From Methylocapsa sp963808645 (GTDB taxonomy: Bacteria; Pseudomonadota; Alphaproteobacteria; Rhizobiales; Beijerinckiaceae): DNA of 64,000 nucleotides. The notes beneath the pieces are model-generated. The model worked only from the letters and a program-made list of their open reading frames with translations, did no database searches and had not been told where the DNA came from. The stretch lies in NCBI GenBank assembly GCA_963808645.1, contig CAWEGU010000003.1, positions 186,001-250,000 of the forward strand, in the 5' to 3' direction. The translations under genes and the position numbers were made by a program. Positions within the stretch are counted from its first letter, which is position 1. Each line of letters starts with the position of its first letter. Below are positions 42,894-53,047 of this stretch, one piece after another.

Positions 42894-44831
42894 ATGATTT
42901 CCGTAACATTTCCGGATGGAGCGTCCCGCCCATTCGAGCCCGGCATCAGCGGGTCCGACATTGCCAAAAGCATTTCGCCATCGCTCGCCAAGCGCGTCGT
43001 CGCAATGGCAATCGACGGAACCTTGCGCGACCTCGCCGATCCCTTGACGGGCGACGCTAGAATTGAGTTCGTCGCCCGCGACGATCCAAGAGCGCTCGAA
43101 CTCATCCGTCACGATGCCGCGCATGTCCTCGCCGAGGCGGTGCAGACACTTTTTCCCGGCACGCAAGTCACGATCGGGCCGGTGATAGAGAACGGCTTTT
43201 ATTACGATTTCTATCGAGCGGAGCCTTTCACGCCGGAGGATTTTCCCGCGATCGAAAAAAAAATGGCCGAGATTATCGCCCGCGACAAACCCTTCACGAA
43301 GGAGATCTGGACCCGCGACGAGGCCAAGGCGTGGTTCGAGACCCACGGCGAAGCTTTCAAGGTCGAACTCATCGATGCGATCCCCGCCAACGAGACCTTG
43401 AAGATTTATAAGCAGGGCGACTGGCTAGATCTTTGCCGTGGCCCGCACATGACCTCGACCGGCAAGATCGGCAACGCCTTCAAACTGATGAAGCTCGCCG
43501 GCGCCTATTGGCGCGGCGATTCGGCAAAACCCATGCTCCAGCGGATCTATGGGACGGCCTTCGCCAAAGCCGAGGAACTTAGCGCCTACTTAAAGCAGCT
43601 CGAGGAGGCGGAGCGACGGGACCATCGCCGCTTGGGGCGGGAAATGGATTTGTTCCATTTTCAGGAGGAAGGGCCGGGAACCGTTTTCTGGCACCCCAAG
43701 GGCTGGACCTTGTTCCAGACGCTAATTTCTTCCATGCGGCGACGCCAAAGCCAGCTTGGCTATATCGAGGTTAATACCCCACAAATGCTTGACCGCGCGC
43801 TCTGGGAGATTTCCGGCCATTGGCAGACATTTCGCGAGAACATGTTCATCACCCAGACCGAGGATAAACGCGTCTTCGCCCTAAAGCCGATGAATTGTCC
43901 TGGCCACGTGCAGATCTTCAAGAACGGCCTTAAATCCTATCGCGACTTGCCGATGAAAATTGCCGAATTCGGCATTGTCCACCGTTACGAGCCTTCCGGC
44001 GCGATTCACGGCCTCATGCGGGTGCGCGCCTTCACCCAGGACGACGCGCATATTTTTTGCACCGAGGATCAAATCATGGAGGAGAGCTTGAAGGTCAACG
44101 ACCTCATCCTTTCCATCTACCGGGATTTCGGATTCGAGGACATCATGATCAAATTGTCGACGCGGCCAGAAAAGCGCGTCGGCTCGGACGAGGCCTGGGA
44201 CCGGGCCGAGGCAGCTCTCTCCGGTGTCCTCGAGACGCTCGCCGGGCGCGGCGCGAAGACCACCGTCAATCCCGGCGAAGGCGCTTTCTATGGCCCGAAA
44301 CTCGAGTACATCCTGCGCGACGCGATCGGGCGCGAATGGCAGTGCGGGACGACGCAAGTCGATTTCAACCTGCCTAGCCGCTTCGGCGCATTCTATATCG
44401 GGCCGGACAGCGAGAAGACGACCCCGGTGATGATCCATCGCGCCGTGTTCGGCTCGCTCGAACGCTTCACCGGTATCCTCATCGAGCATTTCGCCGGCCA
44501 TCTGCCATTGTGGCTGTCGCCGTTGCAAATCATCGTCGCGACGATCACGCAGGAGGCCGACGATTACGCCCTCGAAGCGATGGCGACGGCGCGAAAACGC
44601 GGGCTTCGCGTCGAAGGTGATCTTCGCAACGAGAAGATCACCTATAAGGTGCGCGAGCATTCGCTGGCCAAGGTGCCGGTCCTCGCGGTGGTCGGCAAGA
44701 AGGAGGCGGCCGGGCGCACCGTCTCGATCCGGCGGCTCGGTTCACAAGAGCAGACTCAGATGTCCCTGGACGCCGCCTTAAAGCTGCTCGCGGAGGAGGC
44801 AACGCCGCCGGATGTGAGGCGGATCGAATAG
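42894..44831 (+). CDS. thrS: Threonyl-tRNA synthetase
   Basis: Charges tRNA-Thr. 645 residues, normal length. AAGGAG precedes ATG 42894. N-terminal TGS domain (MISVTFPDGASRPFEPG), editing domain with the HDAAHVLAEAVQTLFPG zinc-like motif, then the class II catalytic core: motif 2 (YEPSGAIHGLMRVRAFTQDDAHIFC) and the zinc-binding Cys in KPMNCPGHVQIF. The C-terminal anticodon-binding domain includes LPLWLSPLQI. Confidence 0.97.
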   Translation: MISVTFPDGASRPFEPGISGSDIAKSISPSLAKRVVAMAIDGTLRDLADPLTGDARIEFVARDDPRALELIRHDAAHVLAEAVQTLFPGTQVTIGPVIENGFYYDFYRAEPFTPEDFPAIEKKMAEIIARDKPFTKEIWTRDEAKAWFETHGEAFKVELIDAIPANETLKIYKQGDWLDLCRGPHMTSTGKIGNAFKLMKLAGAYWRGDSAKPMLQRIYGTAFAKAEELSAYLKQLEEAERRDHRRLGREMDLFHFQEEGPGTVFWHPKGWTLFQTLISSMRRRQSQLGYIEVNTPQMLDRALWEISGHWQTFRENMFITQTEDKRVFALKPMNCPGHVQIFKNGLKSYRDLPMKIAEFGIVHRYEPSGAIHGLMRVRAFTQDDAHIFCTEDQIMEESLKVNDLILSIYRDFGFEDIMIKLSTRPEKRVGSDEAWDRAEAALSGVLETLAGRGAKTTVNPGEGAFYGPKLEYILRDAIGREWQCGTTQVDFNLPSRFGAFYIGPDSEKTTPVMIHRAVFGSLERFTGILIEHFAGHLPLWLSPLQIIVATITQEADDYALEAMATARKRGLRVEGDLRNEKITYKVREHSLAKVPVLAVVGKKEAAGRTVSIRRLGSQEQTQMSLDAALKLLAEEATPPDVRRIE

Positions 44832-44945
44832 AGCGCCTTAGAGCGGGATGAATTTGTTTGAAACGGGGGGATTTAGCATGTTCGGGTTTGATTTCCGACA
44901 GGATGCCCCGGGAGCCCTTTGCCATAGAGGAAGGTTTCCAATTTG

Positions 44946-46124
44946 ATGGGTCCGCACTCGCCAGCGCCAATCGGCTTGCCGCCAAAGTGGCCAGCGCCGC
45001 CCGTGCACGATGGCCTTGACAAGTTGGCCGGGACGGTTCCGCCGTTCCGGGAACGTGCGCCTTGGTTCGGGGGCGACCTGCAAACTCTGCGCAACGTCGT
45101 GCGCGGCACCCTGCCGGACCTGCCTGGCGGCGAGCGCCTGCTGTTGCCAATGCCCGACGGCGACCGGCTCGCGGCTCGGCTCGACCGGCGGGCCGGCCCT
45201 ATCGCCGGGCCGCTCATCGTGCTCGTGCATGGCCTTGCAGGCTCCGAGGCGAGCGGGAATGTGGTGGCGAGCATGCGGCATCTGGTCGGCCAAGGCTGGC
45301 CGGTCTTGCGCCTAAACCTACGCGGATCCCTTCCGTCGCTTCCGACCGCAGGCGGGCATTATCATGCCGGGCGAACCGAGGATCTCGCGCAGTCCCTGCG
45401 CGGCCTTCCCGCTGATCTTACCCGTTATGGGGTCGTATTGCTCGGCCATTCGCTGGGCGGTAATCTCGTGCTGAAGTTCATGGGCGAAGGCGGGCACGGC
45501 CTTCCGGTGCTCGGCGCTGTCGCGGTGTCCACGCCGATTGATCTGGCAGCGACTTGTGCTCGGATGATGACCCGGCGCAACTTCGCCTATCACCGCTACA
45601 TGCTCGATGCGATGAAGCGCGAAGCGCTGGCGCCAGGCGCGGCGGTTAGCGCGGCCGAACGGGCCGCCATCGCCGCCGCCAGGAACGTCTATGAATTCGA
45701 CGACCGTTTCATCGCGCCGCGCTTCGGCTACCGGGATGCCCAGGAGTATTACGAAAGCAATGCCGCCAAGCATTTCCTTGTCGGGATCGCGCGACCGACA
45801 CTGATCCTGCACGCCTTGGACGACCCTTGGATTCCAGGAGCGTGCTACACCGCGACCGATTGGTCGCGCCTGCCGATGATCGAGGCGATGCTGACCGCGC
45901 GCGGCGGCCATTTGGGCTTCCACGGCCGGGGCAGCCCTATCCCTTGGCATGATCTTGTGACGGCGTGGTGGCTCGCGCGCAAGTTCCGGCTTGCACCCCG
46001 CGCGAAGCGGGAACGGTCAATCGATCAACATGGGTGCGAAGGCCAAATTTCGCTGGTTCAGCGAACAACTACCAGGCCATTAATACGCGCGATCGCGCAG
46101 AACCTCGAAGCAAGTCCGCACTAA
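44946..46124 (+). CDS. YheT-type alpha/beta hydrolase
   Basis: 392 residues from ATG 44946 (a TTG directly before it is possible; GGAAGG upstream). Alpha/beta-hydrolase fold: HGLAGSEASGN oxyanion region, nucleophile elbow GHSLGGN, acid in LDDPWIPG, and His in RGGHLGFHG. These match the YheT/EMB8 family of putative esterases. The last 45 bp overlap the end of the converging sugar transferase gene, and the final ~40 residues look non-conserved. Confidence 0.86.
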   Translation: MGPHSPAPIGLPPKWPAPPVHDGLDKLAGTVPPFRERAPWFGGDLQTLRNVVRGTLPDLPGGERLLLPMPDGDRLAARLDRRAGPIAGPLIVLVHGLAGSEASGNVVASMRHLVGQGWPVLRLNLRGSLPSLPTAGGHYHAGRTEDLAQSLRGLPADLTRYGVVLLGHSLGGNLVLKFMGEGGHGLPVLGAVAVSTPIDLAATCARMMTRRNFAYHRYMLDAMKREALAPGAAVSAAERAAIAAARNVYEFDDRFIAPRFGYRDAQEYYESNAAKHFLVGIARPTLILHALDDPWIPGACYTATDWSRLPMIEAMLTARGGHLGFHGRGSPIPWHDLVTAWWLARKFRLAPRAKRERSIDQHGCEGQISLVQRTTTRPLIRAIAQNLEASPH

Positions 46125-47552
46125 GATATAGATGTCGAAACCGAGCGACCAATTACTGATATACCAAAGATCCAATTTCACACGTTCGGTCATCTTCTCA
46201 AGGGACCGGGTTTCGCCGCGCAACCCGTTGACCTGCGCCCAGCCGGTAATCCCCGGCTTGATGTGCTGGCGAAAACCATAATCGGCAATGTTAACCCTGT
46301 ATTCCTGATCATGGGCGACCGCATGCGGCCGCGGCCCGACCAAGGACATTTCGCCGTTTAGCACATTAAAGAGCTGGGGCAGCTCATCGATACTCGACCG
46401 GCGGAGGAATTTCCCTACACGTGTCGCGCGAAGATCGCCGCGGCACGCCTGAGTTATGGCCGGTCCGTCCTCGAGAACCGTCATCGTCCGGAACTTGAAG
46501 ATGACAAACTCCTTGGCGTTGAATCCGGTTCGCCGTTGCTGGAATATGACTGGACCGCTGCTATCGAGCTTGACGGCGATCGCGGCAATCAACAAAAGCG
46601 GCGATAAAAACAATATTGCGGTCATCGAACCAAGGACGTCCAGTGTCCGCTTGGTCGCCCTCTCAAGAGCGGTCAGCGGCGCTCCCTGGATAGTCATCGG
46701 GCGCGACATCCCGTCCGTGGATAATCCACGCTGCCCGAGCAGAGTTCTGATGTTATAATCAGGCAAAAGCCGGACCGGAAGTGGAGACTCGCGAAGACGG
46801 GAGCGGATTATTCCGAGAAGCTCCTGGCTGCCCCAGTGCAGCGCCAACAAGAACTCGTCTGCGCCGTGTTCGCGCGCCGCCGCCAGGGCGCCGGCCAGAC
46901 CAGCCAGGCCTTCGCCCGTGCGGCACCCAGGATTGGTTGCAACCGCCACTCGGAAAACTTCCCGCACACCACAGTATCGCAGTAGGAAACTTGCATTCAA
47001 TCCAAGCAATTCCGCCGGTTCGCCTATCAGCACGACGCGACGTCCGTCGAGGCTCCCCGCCGACAGCAAGGAGCGCGTTGCCTTGGCGAAAACCCATCGG
47101 GCAGTTACCAGTAAAAACATTTGGGGCAATAAAGCCGCAACCAACGGCGAGGCCGGAAACGCGACGTTGCCTTTCGTAAAGAACAGCGATCCTGCTACCA
47201 GAAGAGCGGTGGCGGCAAAGATCGCAAGGAGCAGGCCAATATAGGGATGCGGCGCGAGCAGCACGGGAAGCCGATACAGGCCGCGCGCACTGATCAAACA
47301 AACATATAAAACGCCGATGATAATGCCGGCACTCAAGCAGGCTCCGACGGTGGCGAGGTTGTCGAACCAAACGTGCTGACAAACGACTTCTCCAAAAGTA
47401 CTCGCAATCGCAATAAGAAATAAATCAACAACCCGAGCCAGGATTTCGATTTTTTGGCAGGAGATTTTGAATTGGCTGATAAATCGCGAATCTGTCTTGG
47501 CACAACTCCGAGGCTCTACAATATCGCTTTCGCTCAAGCGGCTCTGAAACAT
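46080..47552 (-). CDS. Undecaprenyl-phosphate sugar-phosphate transferase (WcaJ type)
   Basis: Starts exopolysaccharide repeat units by moving a sugar-1-phosphate onto undecaprenyl phosphate at the inner membrane. 490 residues: four N-terminal transmembrane helices, a CoA-binding-like middle domain (RRVVLIGEPAE), a fifth hydrophobic helix and the conserved catalytic domain (QQRRTGFNAKEFVIFKFRTM, RRSSIDELPQLFNVLNGEMSLVGPRP, KPGITGWAQVNGLRG). It is isolated from other polysaccharide genes; GDP-mannose from manC may feed the same pathway (inference). Confidence 0.92.
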   Translation of the reverse strand: MFQSRLSESDIVEPRSCAKTDSRFISQFKISCQKIEILARVVDLFLIAIASTFGEVVCQHVWFDNLATVGACLSAGIIIGVLYVCLISARGLYRLPVLLAPHPYIGLLLAIFAATALLVAGSLFFTKGNVAFPASPLVAALLPQMFLLVTARWVFAKATRSLLSAGSLDGRRVVLIGEPAELLGLNASFLLRYCGVREVFRVAVATNPGCRTGEGLAGLAGALAAAREHGADEFLLALHWGSQELLGIIRSRLRESPLPVRLLPDYNIRTLLGQRGLSTDGMSRPMTIQGAPLTALERATKRTLDVLGSMTAILFLSPLLLIAAIAVKLDSSGPVIFQQRRTGFNAKEFVIFKFRTMTVLEDGPAITQACRGDLRATRVGKFLRRSSIDELPQLFNVLNGEMSLVGPRPHAVAHDQEYRVNIADYGFRQHIKPGITGWAQVNGLRGETRSLEKMTERVKLDLWYISNWSLGFDIYILVRTCFEVLRDRAY

Positions 47553-48250
47553 TCGAAGACCTCTAAAATCAAATGATAACTAACGACTAATCGCAATTAA
47601 TCAGCTATGATTTCGCGATTGCTCGATTCTCAAATTGAAGAGATTTTTTTATACTCTTAACATAATTACCGGCTTCCTCAAGCCGGGAATTCGCGCCAAG
47701 CCAGAAATTTGCACTCAAACGGGTCATTCGCGAGCGGCTATGGCGTCTTCTTCAACGTATCGAGCGATTTTAAACCGGGCACGTCATCCATATCCGTAAT
47801 ATTCGGTCGAACAGATAATGCGGCATTTTCCAGGATTGCGAAAGGGTCTGCAAACCGATTTTTTGCGGTGCGGTTAACTGCCCCCTGGGGTGTTCCTTGA
47901 TGCGTCGATGCGCCGTGAACTTCGGCTTTTTCTCAGTTTGGCGGCAGGCTTTCAGATAGCCTCGGCAAACGCGCTCGGTTTCAGGACCTGGCGGGACGGC
48001 GCGTGAACTCGAGATAAAAGCGGCCGCTGGCGGCGCCCCGATCGACGGCGCGCCGTCGCCTTACCGGGCCTTACCACGGCACTCCCATCGCTCAACACCG
48101 AATCTGGCAAAAAAAAGATTTTACCGATCATGCTCTTTGAGGAGATATCGTACCTAAAAAAGCTTCAGCCCCAAAAAATACATAAAAGCTAGGCAAAACA
48201 TAGGCGCCGCGTAAGACAAAGTAAGCTACAAGGCGAATGGGGGCATCGAA
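47553..48250. other. Intergenic stretch upstream of the sugar transferase
   Basis: About 700 bp, AT-rich near 47553-47670. A perfect hairpin, CCGGCTT-CCTC-AAGCCGG, lies at 47669-47686, without a clear T-tract. A 63-codon plus frame at 47709-47900 (TTG start, no ribosome site) is not convincing. The remainder up to 48250 holds no recognised element. Confidence 0.4.
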
Positions 48251-48550
48251 ATGGAGATCCTGATCACCGGAGGCGTTTTTTTTGGCGCCGTCCTAGGGCG
48301 ATTTTTCAAGGTGTTGGTTCTTCTGCCCGCCGGCGCTCTCGCGATCGCTTTGCTTGTCGTGAAGGGAGACGTTGCCGAGCATACATCGTTAGACTGTTTT
48401 TGGGGAATTGGCCTGCTGTTCGCAAGCCTTGAACTCGGTTACGTCACGGGGCTCATCTCGACGGATATTTCCGCGGCGGCGCAATGTTTTCGCGGATGTT
48501 CGGCGCGCTCTCGCCGCCCGGCATCCTCGCGCCCAACCCACCCAACTTAA
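48251..48550 (+). CDS. Small membrane protein, unknown function
   Basis: 99 residues. The first 75 form two clean hydrophobic helices: MEILITGGVFFGAVLGRFFKV with LVLLPAGALAIALLVV, then a second segment, GIGLLFASLELGYVTGLI. The last 25 residues (Cys/Arg/Pro-rich) look unlike protein and may reflect a late frameshift. Ribosome site weak. It converges on the efflux operon, ending 29 bp from emrA. No family recognised. Confidence 0.5.
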   Translation: MEILITGGVFFGAVLGRFFKVLVLLPAGALAIALLVVKGDVAEHTSLDCFWGIGLLFASLELGYVTGLISTDISAAAQCFRGCSARSRRPASSRPTHPT

Positions 48551-48579
48551 CTGACTCCGTCACGCCAGCGACCGGTATG

Positions 48580-49773
48580 CTATTCCCTCGAGAGGCAAGC
48601 CGGTTCGACTATTCCGCCGTTCGAAGCCAGGTTATCCTTAATAATCTGTTCCGCCCTTGCGTTTGCATTGGCAAGATCACCCGAGTAAATATCAGTCTTG
48701 TACTCCTTGGCGGAGGCCGCCGTCAGCACGGCATTCGGGGACCGTTCCGTGTCACGGATGTCGATTGACGTCACGGTAGACAGCCCGGGCCGGAGCGGGC
48801 GCTTCAGGATCTCCTCCTTCCGCAAGGCGATGCGCACGGGCACGCGCTGGACGATATGAATGAAATTGCCGGTCGCGTTGTCGGGTGGCAGCAAGGCGAA
48901 GACGCTGCCCGTGCCGGGCACCAGCCCCTCCACGGTTCCATGATATGTATAGCTCTGTCCGTAAAGATCGACATTGACCAGTGCAGGCTGGCCGGGCCGC
49001 ACCCAATGCAGCCTGCTTTCCCATAAGTTCGCCTCGACCCATAGATGGTCCAAGGGAACGATCGTCATCACCTGGTCGCCTGGCCGGACGCGGTCTCCGA
49101 CTTGCGCCTTACGCTTGGCTATGTAGCCCGAAACGGGTGCCCGGATTTGTTGCCTCGCGAGTTCGATATAAGCGTCGACAAATTTATTTTTGGCCACCTC
49201 TATGTCAGGATGATTTACTCTGCTGGTGCCGCCTACCCGCGCTTCGATGGATTGGAATTCGGCCCTGGCCTCCTTCAAGTCGGCGTCGAGGGACGCCCCC
49301 TGGTCCTCGGCATTTTGCAGGACCTGCTTGGATACCGAGCCGCTCGGAAGCGCCTGCCGGTAACGGACAATATCGTGGCGCACCTTGTCAAACAGCGCGG
49401 TGCGAGAGAGAATTTTTTGGCACATTTGCTGGCGCGTCGCGAACAGCGCGCCGACCGCGCGCACCGCGCGTCCCAACTCGCCTTCGGCCTTGCCGAGAGC
49501 GGCCCTGGCGCGCTGCTCGTCGAGACGGATAAGCAAGTCGCCCTTTTTCACATCCTCGGTTTCCTCGTGAAAGACCTTGGCGACTATGCCGGTCGCGTCG
49601 GCATACACCGGGATGAGATTGCCGGTGACGAAGGCATTGTCGGTCACCACCCAGAAGCGGCCGAAGAGCCACCAATCGACGGCATAGGCCAAAGCGCCCG
49701 CGGACAACGCAAGGGCGACGAGCAAAAGCAAAAGATTGCGGCGGCGGAGGATTGTCTTGCGATCAACTTGCAT
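48580..49773 (-). CDS. emrA: EmrA/HlyD-type membrane fusion protein
   Basis: 397 residues. One N-terminal transmembrane helix (LLLLLVALALSAGALAYAV), then lipoyl halves (VYADATGIVAKVFHEETEDVKKGDLLIRLD and IRAPVSGYIAKRKAQVGDRVRPG) flanking a coiled-coil hairpin, and a beta-barrel domain. It is the periplasmic adaptor linking the MFS pump and the outer-membrane channel encoded just upstream. Third gene of a minus-strand operon. The drug or metabolite exported is unknown. Confidence 0.9.
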   Translation of the reverse strand: MQVDRKTILRRRNLLLLLVALALSAGALAYAVDWWLFGRFWVVTDNAFVTGNLIPVYADATGIVAKVFHEETEDVKKGDLLIRLDEQRARAALGKAEGELGRAVRAVGALFATRQQMCQKILSRTALFDKVRHDIVRYRQALPSGSVSKQVLQNAEDQGASLDADLKEARAEFQSIEARVGGTSRVNHPDIEVAKNKFVDAYIELARQQIRAPVSGYIAKRKAQVGDRVRPGDQVMTIVPLDHLWVEANLWESRLHWVRPGQPALVNVDLYGQSYTYHGTVEGLVPGTGSVFALLPPDNATGNFIHIVQRVPVRIALRKEEILKRPLRPGLSTVTSIDIRDTERSPNAVLTAASAKEYKTDIYSGDLANANARAEQIIKDNLASNGGIVEPACLSRE

Positions 49774-49841
49774 GGGCGAGTCAAAAGGTATCCTTAATCC
49801 GCCTTAGTTCAAAGGAATGGCGGCAGCGCTCACTTTGCTCA

Positions 49842-51449
49842 TTAGTTTCGAAAGAAGGGCAGGAGCGTGGGAGCCAGGGTTTCCAACGACCATGCGGGAG
49901 TCAGGGACTCCAAGCCCGACAAGGCCTCTTCCGGCGCGAGTTGCGGACGGGGCAAATCGATGCCGTTCGCATACCCGCCGCCCAATGCCTGGATGAGATC
50001 GATCGTTGCAATCAAATGGTCGGCTTCACTAGCCCTCAGCGCGAATTGCTGATCAAGGAACCCGTGCTGGAGTGTAAGTATCTCGCGGCGATCATTGAGG
50101 CCAGTGCGCTGGCGCACTTGCGTAAGGCTCACCTCGCCACGCGTTGACTTGAGCAGGTTGCTGTGCGCCTTGAGTATGGCGCGTGTCTGCTTCCAGTTGG
50201 ATAAGCTGTCGGCGGCTTCCTGAACAGCATGCAACAGAGTCTCGTTATAGAGTTCCACGGCCTCGTCATAGTGCGACCGGTTTGCCGCCAATTGCCCGCG
50301 CAGACGCCCGCCTTCGAACAAGGGAAGATGGATGCCCGGCATGATCGCGTAATTGAGGGCGCCGCCCCGGAACAGAAGGCCTGGCAAGGTTCCCACCTCT
50401 TTTGTGAAGACGGAAGCTTCCAGGCCGGCCGTCGCGGTTTCCAGATCGATCGAAGGCAAAAACTGCGCTTTGGCCACGTGGATTTGCTCCGCCGCCGCTT
50501 CTGCGCGGTGCATGGCCGCCGCGAGATCCGGCCGATGGGCGAGCAGCTCGATCGGAAGGCTCGCGGGAAGCGTGATTTTTGCTGGAACAGAGACCCGTTC
50601 CCCAGCAAATAAGTTCTGCGTCGCATCGGGCCCCTCGCCGGTGAGCCGGGCGATCAGATTCCGCTGCATGATCAAAAGTTGGCGCGTGCTGGCCTCGATC
50701 CTGATGGCGTTTTCCAGTTCGAGGCTGGCTTGCATTACATCGCCGGCGGTGCCGAGCCCAGTACGAAATCTGGTCTGCGCCACCTGAAGCGACTCACGCC
50801 CGACTTTCACCATATCGCGGACCAGCCCGAGCTGCTGCGCCAGCGCAACCCCGCGAATATAGGTCCGTGCGATCGCGGTGGTCAGCAATAGTCGGACATT
50901 GGCGAATTCCGCCGCCTCGGCCGCCACCTCGCCCAGCGCCGCATTGAAGGCGGCGCGGTTTTTGCCCCAAAAATCGAATTCGTAGCGGAACGAGAGGGGA
51001 TTGATAAAGGCTGCGGTTTTTTCTGCCCCGGCCAAAGCGGGGTTGTATGATGCGACAACGCCATGCTCTGCATAGCGAGATTGCTTTACCGAGGCATTCG
51101 CGTCCAGCCAGGGCAGAAGCCTTGCACCTTCCACCTGTGCCACGGCGCCGGCCTCGCCAAGCCGGGCGTATGCTTTCTTCAGGCCGGGATTTTCCTCGAG
51201 AGCGACCTCGATGATCCGGTCGAGGTCGGGGCTTTTGAATTGCCGCCACCACTGCTCATCCGGCCAGCCCGTCCCTGGGGCGGCTGCTTGCTGCGAGACC
51301 GCCTGCGGCAAGGCGCTTTTCATGGGCGGAGGCTCCAGGAACTCGGCACGCTCGCCTCCAGGCGGCATCGAGGCGCATCCGGCAAATAGCAGCAGGAATC
51401 CGGCGCCGGGCCCGAAAAACGGCCGTTTTTGAGGACGGAACCGGCGCAT
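49842..51449 (-). CDS. Outer-membrane efflux lipoprotein (OprM/NodT-TolC family)
   Basis: 535 residues from ATG 51449, whose A is also the last base of the emrB stop (TGATG). Lipoprotein signal with lipobox LFAGC. Two repeated OEP domains follow: WWRQFKSPDLDRIIEVALEENPGLKKA with AEGARLLPWLDANAS-type sequence, and HRPDLAAAMHRAEAAAEQIHVAKAQFLPSIDL. This is the outer-membrane exit duct of the tripartite system. The frame continues upstream but only as the shadow of emrB. Confidence 0.92.
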   Translation of the reverse strand: MRRFRPQKRPFFGPGAGFLLLFAGCASMPPGGERAEFLEPPPMKSALPQAVSQQAAAPGTGWPDEQWWRQFKSPDLDRIIEVALEENPGLKKAYARLGEAGAVAQVEGARLLPWLDANASVKQSRYAEHGVVASYNPALAGAEKTAAFINPLSFRYEFDFWGKNRAAFNAALGEVAAEAAEFANVRLLLTTAIARTYIRGVALAQQLGLVRDMVKVGRESLQVAQTRFRTGLGTAGDVMQASLELENAIRIEASTRQLLIMQRNLIARLTGEGPDATQNLFAGERVSVPAKITLPASLPIELLAHRPDLAAAMHRAEAAAEQIHVAKAQFLPSIDLETATAGLEASVFTKEVGTLPGLLFRGGALNYAIMPGIHLPLFEGGRLRGQLAANRSHYDEAVELYNETLLHAVQEAADSLSNWKQTRAILKAHSNLLKSTRGEVSLTQVRQRTGLNDRREILTLQHGFLDQQFALRASEADHLIATIDLIQALGGGYANGIDLPRPQLAPEEALSGLESLTPAWSLETLAPTLLPFFRN

Positions 51450-53047
51450 CAGGGCTGCTCCGTCAGCTCCTCGGCGCGGAGCTCCCGCAACTCTTCCGCG
51501 CGGGTCACATATGCGACATGGGTGGGGCGTGCGAGCCACACGAGCGCCGCCAATCCGAGAAAGAGGAAGCCGGACAATAGAAAAGCATCGTTCAGGCTCA
51601 GGAGCGCCGCCTTCTCCGTGATGAGGGCGAAGAGCCTGCCCTTCGTCATGGCGGCGGTGAGGCCGGAAGCTTGCAGCTTCGCGGAGAACTGATCCAGCAC
51701 ATCCAGGGAGGCGAATTGTCTTCCGCCAAAATGGTCCGCCAGGTTCAGTTGATGAAAGGGCGTCCGCCGGAACACAACCACCGCTTCGAGCGTGATACCG
51801 AAGGCGCCGGCGGCCGTCCGCAAGAGAGCGAACTCTTCCGCCGCGCGCAGCAATTGCCGGCCCGGCAAACCATGCAACGCGAGCACGCCCAAAGGCGCGA
51901 AAAAGGTGGCGAAAAAAAAACCCAGTATCAGAAAGGGCCAAAAAATCTCCTGAAAATAGCTGGGGTCGTCGAAAATCCCGATCCAGAACGTTGTCAGCGA
52001 CAAACCGAGCAGATTGAGGCACGCGACGAAACGAGCGTCATGGCCCGTGCATAGATTGTGGGCTATCGCGACGAGCGGCATGGACAGCGGGATCATCGAC
52101 ATGAAGACCAGGCCGGCGAGAGAGGAAGAATATCCCAGCAGCAACTGAAGCTGCCCGACGAAGACCGAAAACAGCCCTTGAATTGAAAGGAATCCCAGCA
52201 TGGAGCAAATGGTTGCAATTGTGTAATTGCGGTGCGCAAAAAGCCTGATGTCGAGCGCGGGATGGCGCTCGCCCAGCTCCCAAATGATGAAACAGGGCAG
52301 CGCCACGAGGACGGTAATCAGCACGCCAAACAGGAGCGGCGACTCGAACCAATCGAAGTCATTGCCCTGATTGAAGATGGTTTGTATGCCTAGCAGTATC
52401 ACGACAAGGAGAACAAAACCGCCGCCGTCGAAGCGGGTGATGCGGCGCTGGTATCCTTGGATGCGGCCATAAAGCAATGCTCCTGTGACGCTGGCGACGA
52501 TCAGGGCGTCGAGGATACTCGAATAAAAGAGATAGCGCCAGCCGAGGTGTTCGGCGAACCAGCCGCCGAGTGGAATGCCGACGGTGAACGGCATGAGCGT
52601 GAACACGCCCCAAATGCCCAAGCCCAGCGATCTTTTGCTCTCGGGATATTCGTCAAGCAGCAGAACCTGCCCGACAGGGAGCGTAACGCCGCCCGCGAAG
52701 CCAAGAACGATGCGCGCCGGCAAGAACAGCCATAGGGTTTCGCTGATCGCGCATAGATAAGAGGCCAGGGCATAAACAATGAAGGCCGCGATGAACACGC
52801 GATAATCGCCGTAGCGGCCACCCAGCCAGCGGGCGATGGGAAAGCCTAGCGCCAGGCCGATCATGAAATCCGTCGTGCCCCAAGTACCGAAGCTCGGAAA
52901 CACGCCTCCCAGAGCGGCGGCCGCGTGCGGGACGAGCACGGTATAGCCCCCGGCATCGGACAAGACGACGATGTGCCCTAGTCCCAGCGAGAGGTTGAAC
53001 AGCAGGAAGCGCCAGCCGCGCAAGCGCCTACGGTAAATCACGGGCAT
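51449..53047 (-). CDS. emrB: EmrB-type MFS transporter (DHA2 family)
   Basis: 532 residues with about 14 transmembrane helices. The MFS motif A region is IARWLGGRYGDYRVF; a GxxxG-type helix 5 motif (GFAGGVTLPVGQVLLLDEYP) and the DHA2 14-helix layout support drug/H+ antiport. First gene of the emrB-oprM-emrA operon. No adjacent MarR/TetR repressor is seen within the window, so control is unclear. Confidence 0.92.
   Translation of the reverse strand: MPVIYRRRLRGWRFLLFNLSLGLGHIVVLSDAGGYTVLVPHAAAALGGVFPSFGTWGTTDFMIGLALGFPIARWLGGRYGDYRVFIAAFIVYALASYLCAISETLWLFLPARIVLGFAGGVTLPVGQVLLLDEYPESKRSLGLGIWGVFTLMPFTVGIPLGGWFAEHLGWRYLFYSSILDALIVASVTGALLYGRIQGYQRRITRFDGGGFVLLVVILLGIQTIFNQGNDFDWFESPLLFGVLITVLVALPCFIIWELGERHPALDIRLFAHRNYTIATICSMLGFLSIQGLFSVFVGQLQLLLGYSSSLAGLVFMSMIPLSMPLVAIAHNLCTGHDARFVACLNLLGLSLTTFWIGIFDDPSYFQEIFWPFLILGFFFATFFAPLGVLALHGLPGRQLLRAAEEFALLRTAAGAFGITLEAVVVFRRTPFHQLNLADHFGGRQFASLDVLDQFSAKLQASGLTAAMTKGRLFALITEKAALLSLNDAFLLSGFLFLGLAALVWLARPTHVAYVTRAEELRELRAEELTEQP

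Noticed and set aside
47709..47900. 63-codon plus frame
   Set aside because: TTG start, no ribosome site, no recognisable protein.
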